From Desulfuromonas sp. TF (GTDB lineage: Bacteria > Desulfobacterota > Desulfuromonadia > Desulfuromonadales > ATBO01): a DNA stretch of 64,000 bases. Position 1 is the stretch's first letter. Every line of letters starts with the position of its first letter. The notes under the pieces were generated by a model. That model saw only the letters and a program-made list of their open reading frames with translations. It did no database searches and had not been told where the DNA came from. Below, in pieces: positions 50,000 through 57,073 of this stretch. The position numbers and the translations under genes were made by a program. The DNA is taken from the NCBI RefSeq assembly GCF_000472285.1, contig NZ_KI421416.1, positions 29,134-93,133 on the forward strand. The letters are read 5' to 3'.

Positions 50000-51494
50000 T
50001 ATCAATCACCGCCCTTCTCAACCATACAGTGAAGGTGCTCCCCTCTCCTTCTGCCGAACGGACATCTATCCGGCCCCCTGCTTCCTCAACTATCCTGTAG
50101 CAGACCGAAAGCCCGAGGCCTTTTCCTTTGTCAGGTGGTTTGGTGGTGTAAAAGGGATCAAATATGTGGGTCATGACCTCCGGGCTCATCCCCATCCCCT
50201 CGTCGGCGATGGAGAGCCGGACTTCATTACCGTCCACCCCCGCCGCGAGGCGGATCGTTCCTCCCGGGGAGGAGGCGTCCCGGGCGTTCAGAATCAGGTT
50301 GACGAACACTTGAAGCAGCTTATGACGGGCAATGAATACGAGAGGCAGCGAAGAGGGCAGATTGTCGATGAGATTCAAGTCGGCAAGAACACCCTGATGA
50401 ACCAGGATATCCCTGGCCTCTTCCAGCACGGTCACCGGATCCAGCAATTCCGGCGGGGCGGCGACGGGAGAGGCATAATCGAGAAGATCCCTGACCAGTC
50501 GGTCGATTCGCTGTGCCTCGGCCAGGGAACGCACCAGGATTTCCTTCTCCCTTCCCGGAGGGAGCTCGCTCCGCAACAGCTCGAGATATCCGACCACCGC
50601 ACCGAGGGGATTGCCGATCTCATGAGCCATGCCCGCCGCCAGATGGCCGACGGAAGCCATTTTCTCCGACCGAATGAGATCGTCTCTCGTCCGCCGCAGC
50701 TCCTCATTCGCCTGGCGAAGAGAAACAATGGTGGTCTCCGTCTTTTCCCTGCTATCCTTGAGAGACGTGATCATCGCGTTGAAGGAGGCGGCCAGATCTG
50801 CGATCTCCCTTGGTCCATCCATCGAGAGGAAATGGTCCAGATCACCCGCGGCAACCTGCTGCGTTCCCCGTTGTAGACTCAGTACAGGGCGGACGACCGT
50901 TCGGCTCAGCAGATAGATACCGAAAAGGACCAGAACCGTACCGTAGAGTGCGAAATAAAGAAAAAACAGCTTGTATGCGGACATCATCCGCAGCCGCAGA
51001 TCCGTCAGGGAGAATTTAGCCTGAAGGGCGCCGACAAATTCATCTCGATCCCGCAAAGGGCTCGTTATGAGCAGATAACTTTCCGGGGCTTCGACAAAAG
51101 GAAACCAGGCTAGCGGGTAATGGGCTTGCACTGCTGGTTCAACGGCGTACCTTATCCGGAGAAATTCACTCTTCTCTAAGGGTGGATTCTCTTTTCGGGA
51201 ACTCCCGGCAAGAGGAATCAAGTTTCGATCCACCAGTTGCCAACTCTCAAGCGCTCCTTCTGCTAAGCCGGATTGCAGCAAGTCTTCGGGTTTTAGATCC
51301 TGTTCATTCCGAAGAGCAACGGAGAGAGCGCGGGAGATGATTTCCACCGTTCCGGTCAAACCAGTTATTCTCTGGGTGACCAGTTCCTGTTCGGCGAACT
51401 TGAGCAGCAGAAATCCAGAAAACAGAAGTGCAGCGGCTAAAAGGAGCGAAATATTTACAATGATCTCAATCCGAAGACCGGTCGCTTTTTGCAC
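49986..51494 (-). CDS. Sensor histidine kinase (minor-pilin cluster)
   Basis: 502 residues. Two transmembrane helices (residues 10-30 and about 175-200) flank a periplasmic sensor of about 140 residues. A HAMP domain (RTVVRPVLSLQRGTQQVAAGD), HisKA (AAGMAHEIGNPLGAVVGYLELL with the phosphorylated His) and ATPase (NLILNARDASSPGG, ADEGMGMSPE, GKGLGLSVCY) follow. Overlaps the response regulator gene, so the two form one signalling pair. The signal is unknown. Confidence 0.9.
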   Translation of the reverse strand: MQKATGLRIEIIVNISLLLAAALLFSGFLLLKFAEQELVTQRITGLTGTVEIISRALSVALRNEQDLKPEDLLQSGLAEGALESWQLVDRNLIPLAGSSRKENPPLEKSEFLRIRYAVEPAVQAHYPLAWFPFVEAPESYLLITSPLRDRDEFVGALQAKFSLTDLRLRMMSAYKLFFLYFALYGTVLVLFGIYLLSRTVVRPVLSLQRGTQQVAAGDLDHFLSMDGPREIADLAASFNAMITSLKDSREKTETTIVSLRQANEELRRTRDDLIRSEKMASVGHLAAGMAHEIGNPLGAVVGYLELLRSELPPGREKEILVRSLAEAQRIDRLVRDLLDYASPVAAPPELLDPVTVLEEARDILVHQGVLADLNLIDNLPSSLPLVFIARHKLLQVFVNLILNARDASSPGGTIRLAAGVDGNEVRLSIADEGMGMSPEVMTHIFDPFYTTKPPDKGKGLGLSVCYRIVEEAGGRIDVRSAEGEGSTFTVWLRRAVIDNDKD

Positions 51495-51631
51495 CTGGCA
51501 CTCTCTTGCTTGTCTTGATTGAAAAAGTCGTGGTCAAAGGGCTAAAGACGTTGGCATTTTATGTCACTTCGGACCTCGCCCTGCATCCGAAATCGGTTAT
51601 TCGGAGGAGATATTTCTCCAAGCTTTTTTAA

Positions 51632-51660
51632 TTGCTTGGGATTTTACAGGAAAGTATATT
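51632..51660 (+). promoter_or_regulatory. Sigma-70-like promoter of ferredoxin gene
   Basis: TTGCTT, 17 bases, TATATT, about 100 bases before the ferredoxin ATG. A weak hairpin (GGAGA/TCTCC then AAGCTTTTTTAA) lies just upstream at 51604-51631. Otherwise the 269-base gap shows nothing clear. Confidence 0.5.
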
Positions 51661-51763
51661 GTTTTACAAAAAAACTTGTCGAAGGTAGAATCCTGGGTAG
51701 TCAAGACCTACGCTAGCTGATAGTATTCAGCCACTTTTTGAATGGAAAAGGAACCCGAATCCC

Positions 51764-51952
51764 ATGCCCCGCATACCCGTCGTCGACAAAGAAGCCTGCA
51801 TCTCCTGTGAAGTCTGCACCCACATCTGCCCCGAGGTTTTTGAAATGCAGGCAGACGGCAAGTCGGGCGTCCACAATCCCGCCGGCGCCCCGGAGGAAAA
51901 GATCGAGGAAGCCATGGACAATTGCCCCGTGGCCTGCATTCATTGGGCATGA
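51764..51952 (+). CDS. Single-cluster [4Fe-4S] ferredoxin
   Basis: 62 residues. Cys 12, 15, 18 and 54 (CISCEVC and DNCP) are the ligands of one [4Fe-4S] cluster. Cys 22 and 58 occupy positions that form a disulfide or a lost second cluster in this family. Acidic overall. AAGGAA lies about ten bases before the ATG. A low-potential electron carrier. Its partner is not evident from neighbours. Confidence 0.9.
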   Translation: MPRIPVVDKEACISCEVCTHICPEVFEMQADGKSGVHNPAGAPEEKIEEAMDNCPVACIHWA

Positions 51953-51956
51953 ATCC

Positions 51957-52038
51957 GGGACGAGGGACGAGGGACGCGGAACGAGAAATGCCTTCGCGCC
52001 CGTTTTTTTCGCGTCCCGCGTTCCGCATCCCGCGTCCC
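51957..52038. repeat. Palindromic heptamer array after ferredoxin gene
   Basis: Direct units GGGACGA, GGGACGA, GGGACGC, GGAACGA, GAAATGC, a short GC/T-rich centre, then inverted units GCGTCCC, GCGTTCC, GCATCCC, GCGTCCC. The two halves are complementary, so the transcript can fold into a long stem. It fills the whole gap from the ferredoxin stop to the MFS start. Confidence 0.85.
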
Positions 52039-52042
52039 TTCC

Positions 52043-53233
52043 TTGACTAACATCCCCAAGCTCTACGCCTTCTCCTTCCTCAAGATGGCTCTGTTTCCCA
52101 TGGCCATTATCACCCTCTTCTGGAAGGATCACATCGGCCTGAGCCTGACGCAGATCCTTCTGCTGCAGGGGATCTTCTCCCTGGCCACCCTGCTGATGGA
52201 ATACCCTTCGGGTTATCTCAGCGACCGCCTGGGGTACCGCGTTTCCCTCAATCTGGCCTCGGTGCTGGGCATTGCTGGGTGGACGGCCTACACGCTGGCC
52301 GGCTCCTTTGCCGAGGTGCTTTTTGCCGAGATCCTGCTGGGGATCTCCTACGCCTTCATCAGCGGCTCCGACAGCGCCCTGCTCTTCGAGACCCTGCGCG
52401 CGGAAGGAAATGAGGAGTTCTACGCCCGCTACGACGGCCGCATGACCGGCTATGCCCAGGGCGGCGAAGCGGCCGGGGCCCTTTTTGCCGGAGTTCTCTA
52501 TGCCGCCGCCCCTCTGCTCCCCTTTCTGATCCAGATCGGCGTCTGGGTGGTCGCTCTGGGCATCTGCCGCACCCTGGCCGAAGCGCCCGCGGAGAAATCT
52601 TCCGCCGTCCAATCCCACCTTGCCGAAGCTCTGCAGACCTGCCGCCTGGCCTTCATCGACAACAGGCACCTTCGTTACACCATTCTGCTGGCCGCCGTGC
52701 TCGGGCTATCCTCCTTCTTTCCCGTATGGCTCATCCAGCCCTACATGCAGCAGAGCGGCGTGCCTCTGGCCTGGTTCGGGCCCGTCTGGGCCGGCGCCAA
52801 TCTGACCGTCGCCCTTTTTTCCCTGGTCAGTCACCGCTTTAGCTTTCACCTCGGAAACCGGGGAATGGCCATCCTCTTCCTGGTCCTGATCGCGGCGGGA
52901 TATTTGGGGTTGGGGCTGGTCGAGGGGGTCTGGGGATTCCTCTTCTACTACCTTCTTACCGCCATGCGTGGCCTGCAGGGACCGATGCTGAGGAATCAGC
53001 TCCAGATCGCCGGCCAGCGCAAAAACAGGGCCAGCCTTCTCTCCCTGAAATCTCTGATCTTCCGCCTTCTCTTCGTTATCAGCGGCCCGCTGGTGGGCCA
53101 CCTGGCGGATACTTCCGGACTGCGGCCGACCTTTCTGCTCACGGCGGCCGTGCTCCTCCTTCTCCTTCTGCCCCTTTCTATCCTTTTTCTTAAAAACCTT
53201 CCATTCCAAAGAAGCACAAACATCACTTCCTGA
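52043..53233 (+). CDS. Major facilitator superfamily transporter
   Basis: 396 residues with 12 predicted membrane segments. Start LYAFSFLKMALFPMAIITLFWKDHIGLSLTQILLLQGIFSLATLLMEYPSGYLSDRLGYR, with the loop 2-3 signature of the superfamily. TTG 52043 is chosen because the conserved start of helix 1 would be lost at the ATG 52085. No ribosome-binding site is visible, since the heptamer array abuts the start. Substrate unknown, possibly drug or metabolite efflux. Confidence 0.8.
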   Translation: MTNIPKLYAFSFLKMALFPMAIITLFWKDHIGLSLTQILLLQGIFSLATLLMEYPSGYLSDRLGYRVSLNLASVLGIAGWTAYTLAGSFAEVLFAEILLGISYAFISGSDSALLFETLRAEGNEEFYARYDGRMTGYAQGGEAAGALFAGVLYAAAPLLPFLIQIGVWVVALGICRTLAEAPAEKSSAVQSHLAEALQTCRLAFIDNRHLRYTILLAAVLGLSSFFPVWLIQPYMQQSGVPLAWFGPVWAGANLTVALFSLVSHRFSFHLGNRGMAILFLVLIAAGYLGLGLVEGVWGFLFYYLLTAMRGLQGPMLRNQLQIAGQRKNRASLLSLKSLIFRLLFVISGPLVGHLADTSGLRPTFLLTAAVLLLLLLPLSILFLKNLPFQRSTNITS

Positions 53234-53235
53234 CA

Positions 53236-53252
53236 ACGCCTCACGCCTCACG
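53236..53252. repeat. Heptamer array after MFS gene
   Basis: ACGCCTC, ACGCCTC, ACG, directly after the MFS stop and joined to the terminator that follows. Confidence 0.65.
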
Positions 53253-53293
53253 AAAAAAGGGGACGGCTCCCCAAGGAACCGTCCCCTTTTTTT
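53253..53293. terminator. Bidirectional terminator between MFS and transglutaminase genes
   Basis: A run of A, GGGGACGG, TCC, loop, GGA, CCGTCCCC, T run: a near-perfect inverted repeat that can end transcription in both directions between two convergent genes. Confidence 0.88.
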
Positions 53294-53317
53294 AACCTGC
53301 CGCCAAAATAGCGAGTC

Positions 53318-54337
53318 TCAGTTTTCCCGGTACGTGATCATGTATTTAAAGGTTGCCGGGTCCAGCCAGTCGAGGGTTTTCCCCCCCATCTGGGCAAAGG
53401 GATACATCAGATAATTGACCGGCTCGCCCTGTTGCGGCGGATTAAGGATCAGATCCCTCCCCTCGCCCAATTTCACCCGGTAGGGATCAACGCCGCCCCA
53501 GAAATACGCCCTGGCTTCGGCGACCGCAGCATCGGAGAGCTTGAGATTTTCCACGAGCATCTTTTTCCTCACGTCGGCGGGGTCGACGGGGACCCAGCCG
53601 TAGCCGGGCAGATAGAACTCGGCCCAGCAGTGCTGCCATCCTGAGATATCCTGCACGGGCTCTTTTCCCTGGCGGATTCCGAAAACTTCTCGGGCCGGCA
53701 CTCCCGCCGCCCGGGCAAGGGCGATATAGACGGAACTGATGTCGGCGCACTTGCCGCCGGGCCTTTCCAGAAGGACGCAGACGTCGCCGCTACCGCATCC
53801 CCGGGTTTCCGGGTCCCGGTACATGTTCTCGATGATCCAGTCGTAGATGGCTCGGGCCTTGCCGAGAACCGTGGTCTGTCCTGCAGTGATGGTGTCGGCC
53901 AGTTTTTTCACCTGACCGTCGATGGGGCCAAGACGGGTGGGGGCCAGATACAAGGCATAATCGGCCGGGTCCCAGGCGGCTTCCCTGGTCGGAAAATCGC
54001 GGCGGATCACCTCCTGCCGCTCCACGGCGAAGGAGAGATTCAGTCGACGGCTCTTGGCGCCTTCGTCCCAACGGGCAAAGAGCATGGGGGTTCCAAAAGT
54101 CCGGTCGGTATAGACCGCTGCTTCGGCATAGTCGCCGGAGAGCCGGATCTCGCCGATCTTCTGGTCATTGTCCGATACCGGATACGGGATCCAGAGTCGG
54201 GCTTCCTCCCCACTGGCGTGGCCGGAGAGATCGAACTCCATGGAAATCTGTCCTGAACGGCTTGCCGCACCGGCTTGCGGAACGGCGAGAGAACAGGTCA
54301 ACAGCAGGACCGGCAACAGGGCAAAACATTTTTTCAT
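53318..54337 (-). CDS. Secreted transglutaminase-like protease
   Basis: 339 residues. Signal peptide MKKCFALLPVLLLTCSLAVPQAGA. The transglutaminase-like fold has the complete catalytic triad: Cys about 195 (GGKCADISSVYIALARAAGVPAREVFGIR), His about 237 (GWQHCWAEFYLPGYGW) and Asp about 251 (VPVDPADV). Such periplasmic proteins often act as cysteine peptidases rather than crosslinkers. It is monocistronic between a terminator and a palindrome. Role unknown. Confidence 0.88.
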   Translation of the reverse strand: MKKCFALLPVLLLTCSLAVPQAGAASRSGQISMEFDLSGHASGEEARLWIPYPVSDNDQKIGEIRLSGDYAEAAVYTDRTFGTPMLFARWDEGAKSRRLNLSFAVERQEVIRRDFPTREAAWDPADYALYLAPTRLGPIDGQVKKLADTITAGQTTVLGKARAIYDWIIENMYRDPETRGCGSGDVCVLLERPGGKCADISSVYIALARAAGVPAREVFGIRQGKEPVQDISGWQHCWAEFYLPGYGWVPVDPADVRKKMLVENLKLSDAAVAEARAYFWGGVDPYRVKLGEGRDLILNPPQQGEPVNYLMYPFAQMGGKTLDWLDPATFKYMITYREN

Positions 54338-54462
54338 GGTACTCCTCCAGATAGAAGCTCAATTTGGGCTCAGAAAATAACAGAATTCCTGCCGGTAGTC
54401 CAAGTGATAATTTCGATATTTCTTATTCATCCCATAGGCAGATCCAATGGCAAATTCTTTTA

Positions 54463-54542
54463 TCTCACGCGAAGACGCGAAGTCGCGAAATAAATCCGAA
54501 TCTTTTTGGAAATTTTCGAGTTCTTCGCGGCTTCGCGTGAGA
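54463..54542. repeat. Palindromic ACGCGAAG array
   Basis: Left arm TCTCACGCGAAG ACGCGAAG TCGCGAA, right arm TTCTTCGCG GCTTCGCG TGAGA. The outer 12 bases pair perfectly. The unit here is 8 bases rather than 7. It lies at the 3' end of the TIGR00300 gene. Confidence 0.82.
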
Positions 54543-54546
54543 ATGG

Positions 54547-55761
54547 TTATTCGTTTTTCAGCCCTGCGGCCAATTGCTCGAGGAACGAGGCGGCGTCCAT
54601 GACGATCCCTATCGATTGGCGGCTGCCGCGGTCCTGCAGCTTGGTGACCGCCCCGGGATTGATGTCGACGCAGACGGTGAAAACCCGGGCGGGGAGGAGG
54701 TTGCCGGTGGCGACGGAGTGAAGGGTGGTCCCCACCATGATCGCCATGCCGACGGCGGGGACGTACCGGCGCATGGCCTGCTGGGCGGCGAGAACGTCGG
54801 TGATGACGTCGGGAAGGGGACCGTCGTCGCGGATCGATCCCGCCAGAACGAAAGGCACCCCGCGGCTGACGCAGGCATGCATCACCCCTTTCTTGAGCAG
54901 CCCCGACTCCACCGCCCGGGCAATGGAGCCCTCCCGGCGGATCGCGTTGATGGCCCACAGGTGATGGGCATGGCCCGCAGGAAGAGGGGAAGAGCTGTCC
55001 ACGGGCACGCCCAGCGAGGTGCCGAGAAGGGCCTGTTCGATATCGTGCGCGGCCAGGGCGTTGCCGGCAAAGAGGATATCCACCCAGCCGTCGTGGATCA
55101 GCTTCTCAAGAATCGGGGCGGCGCCGGTGTGGACAACGGCCGGACCGCCGACCAGAAGAATCTTTTTTCCTTCCTCCCTCACCCTTCGCATGGTGCGCAG
55201 GACACGGTGAAGCAGGGGGCCTTTGGGCTTTTCGGCCGACACCTCACTGGCCATGAATCGGAATTCCGGCGATGCGGACTCCTGAGGCAGGGTGCGCACC
55301 CGCACTCCCTGCTCTCCGACCACCACCAGCTCTCCCTTTCTTACCTCGGCCATGGGAATGCCGCGTGCCGAGCGCCGTTCCGGTGAGACCACCACCGCCA
55401 GATCCATCTCCTCGCCATCCACGGTGATCCATTCCTTATCCACCAGCACTTCTGTGGGGAGATTGGTGGTGGCGTAGAACCTCTCCGGCAAAACGCCGTC
55501 GGCCGGTGCGGTTTGGCAAACCGCGGGGGCTGAATCAAGCAGCTCGGCCCCCATCTCCCGGACGAGACTCACGGCCTTTTCCATGAGCCGGGCGTTCTCG
55601 GCGAAGATTCGGAGAACCGCTTCGCTGGCATCCTGTCGGGTCCGGCCGACACGAAGGGAAAGAATCTCGTGGGTCGCGCCGGCGACCGAAATCGCGTCCA
55701 GGACCCGCGAGAGGACCTGGTTGTCGATGAGATGTCCATACAAGCGAATATCCCTATCCAT
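54547..55761 (-). CDS. TIGR00300-family protein (ornithine cyclodeaminase-like)
   Basis: 404 residues. Matches by recall the LOR/SDH-domain (TIGR00300) family, which includes the archaeal ornithine cyclodeaminase and the C-terminal part of cyanobacterial AgrE: RDIRLYGHLIDNQVLSRVLDAISVAG, FYATTNLPTEVLVDKEWITV, KILLVGGPAVVHTGAAPILEKLIHDGWVDILFAGNALAAHDIEQALLGTSLG, and RYVPAVGMAIMVGTTLHSVATGNLLP. Probably an NAD-dependent enzyme of ornithine/arginine or lysine metabolism. ATG 55761 has GGGAGG seven bases upstream. Confidence 0.78.
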   Translation of the reverse strand: MDRDIRLYGHLIDNQVLSRVLDAISVAGATHEILSLRVGRTRQDASEAVLRIFAENARLMEKAVSLVREMGAELLDSAPAVCQTAPADGVLPERFYATTNLPTEVLVDKEWITVDGEEMDLAVVVSPERRSARGIPMAEVRKGELVVVGEQGVRVRTLPQESASPEFRFMASEVSAEKPKGPLLHRVLRTMRRVREEGKKILLVGGPAVVHTGAAPILEKLIHDGWVDILFAGNALAAHDIEQALLGTSLGVPVDSSSPLPAGHAHHLWAINAIRREGSIARAVESGLLKKGVMHACVSRGVPFVLAGSIRDDGPLPDVITDVLAAQQAMRRYVPAVGMAIMVGTTLHSVATGNLLPARVFTVCVDINPGAVTKLQDRGSRQSIGIVMDAASFLEQLAAGLKNE

Positions 55762-55820
55762 CTGCGCCCTCCCTTTCGATCCAATTATAGAGGATTTCAC
55801 GGTTATGGCATAATTGAATC

Positions 55821-56453
55821 ATGAAACCTGTCCGCTGGCTCACGCCGTATACTCTGGCCGTTACCATCCTCATCATCCTCACGGGCTGCATGCCGAAATC
55901 CGGAGGAGACAACGGACAGGAATACGTCGAAACCTACTACATCGACACTCCGAACGGTTTCGCCATGGCGTACCCCGCCGCCTGGATTAAAATCCGGAGG
56001 GGATACTCGTCCGTCGCCTGGAAACCGCCCACCGGAGAAGACGGAGCGGCGGAGGTCATGGCCACGGTCACCTCCCTTTCACCCTCGGAGGTGCCCGGAG
56101 GGTACGACCGGATGCTGCGTGACTTCGCTTCGGCACATTCCGGGTTCGTCATCACCTCCGAAGAGCAGATAGAAGGCCCTGGAGGAACGCCCGCCCTTCG
56201 GGTCATGGGCCGCACCCCGGACCGCGTCATCCTTGTCTATTTCATCACCGCCCGCCTGCGAGCCTTTACCGTTGAGTTTTCCGCTCCGCCACAGTGGTTC
56301 GACACCTATCAATTCATTTTTGTAGAAATGGCCGATTCCTTCAGGGTGCTGGATAAGGACGCTGGAATACTGGAAACAGAATACAGAATGCAGGCTTGCT
56401 CGTGGCATTTAGACTTTATTCTCTATTCTGTGTTCTGTATTCTGGTCTCATGA
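55821..56453 (+). CDS. Small lipoprotein of unknown function
   Basis: 210 residues. Signal peptide with lipobox LTGC, so lipid-anchored. The soluble part (ETYYIDTPNGFAMAYPAAWIKIRRGYSSVAWKPP, VYFITARLRAFTVEFSAPPQWFDTYQFIFVEMADSF) resembles PsbP/DUF-type domains that follow 'P-AAW' motifs. The last about 30 residues are encoded by the palindromic repeat at 56362-56445 and are probably not part of the fold. The stop overlaps the HD gene start. Confidence 0.72.
   Translation: MKPVRWLTPYTLAVTILIILTGCMPKSGGDNGQEYVETYYIDTPNGFAMAYPAAWIKIRRGYSSVAWKPPTGEDGAAEVMATVTSLSPSEVPGGYDRMLRDFASAHSGFVITSEEQIEGPGGTPALRVMGRTPDRVILVYFITARLRAFTVEFSAPPQWFDTYQFIFVEMADSFRVLDKDAGILETEYRMQACSWHLDFILYSVFCILVS
56362..56445. 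repeat. Palindromic heptamer array inside lipoprotein gene 3' end
   Basis: Direct units CTGGAAT, ACTGGAA, ACAGAAT, ACAGAAT, GCAGGCT, a spacer, then inverted ATTCTCT, ATTCTGT, GTTCTGT, ATTCTGG. Same design as the array at 52.0 kb but different sequence, and it extends the coding sequence. Confidence 0.82.
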
Positions 56454-56998
56454 ATCCTCTAGCTCTGATCGAAAAATACTACCCGCCGGGTACCGACTCC
56501 CATCGAATTCTGCTTCGTCACAGCACCCAGGTGGCCGAAAAAGCCGTTGCCGTCGCGCGCCGGCTTGAAAATCACGGATCGATCGACGTCTCCTTCGTGG
56601 AAGAGGCCGCCCTGCTCCATGACATAGGCATCCTCCTCACCTCTGCCCCGCGAATCGGCTGTCTTGGCGATCACCCTTACATCTGTCATGGCATTCTAGG
56701 CCGCGAGATTCTGGAGCGGGAGGGGCTGCCCCGCCACGCCCTGGTCTGCGAAAGGCACATCGGCGTCGGCCTGACACTCGAGGATATCCGAGAGCAGGGC
56801 ATTCCCCTGCCAATGCGCGAGATGCTGCCCCGGACCGTGGAGGAAGAGATCGTCGCCTATGCCGACCTCTTCTTTTCCAAATCCACTCCCGCCGGCAATC
56901 GCGAACGCACCGTCGACGAGCTCCGCAGCAGTCTCTTCCGTTATGGAGAACACAAGGTGATCGTTTTCGACGCCTGGCACCAGCGCTTTACGGGGTGA
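56450..56998 (+). CDS. HD-domain phosphohydrolase
   Basis: 182 residues. H in RHSTQVAEKAVAVARRLE, HD in EEAALLHDIGILLTS, and later CERHIGVGL and YADLFFSK supply the metal ligands of an HD hydrolase, acting on a nucleotide or similar phosphate. ATG 56450 overlaps the lipoprotein stop as ATGA. The substrate is unknown. Confidence 0.85.
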   Translation: MNPLALIEKYYPPGTDSHRILLRHSTQVAEKAVAVARRLENHGSIDVSFVEEAALLHDIGILLTSAPRIGCLGDHPYICHGILGREILEREGLPRHALVCERHIGVGLTLEDIREQGIPLPMREMLPRTVEEEIVAYADLFFSKSTPAGNRERTVDELRSSLFRYGEHKVIVFDAWHQRFTG

Positions 56999-57073
56999 AT
57001 CCGTACCCCTTGCTCATCGTTCGGAGCTTCGGACGGGCTCTGCTAAAATGGAAGCAATCGTGCGGAATGGCAA

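Noticed and set aside
31507..56445. Tandem arrays considered as CRISPR
   Set aside because: Units are 7-8 bases with no spacers, no 24-37 base repeats and no cas genes.
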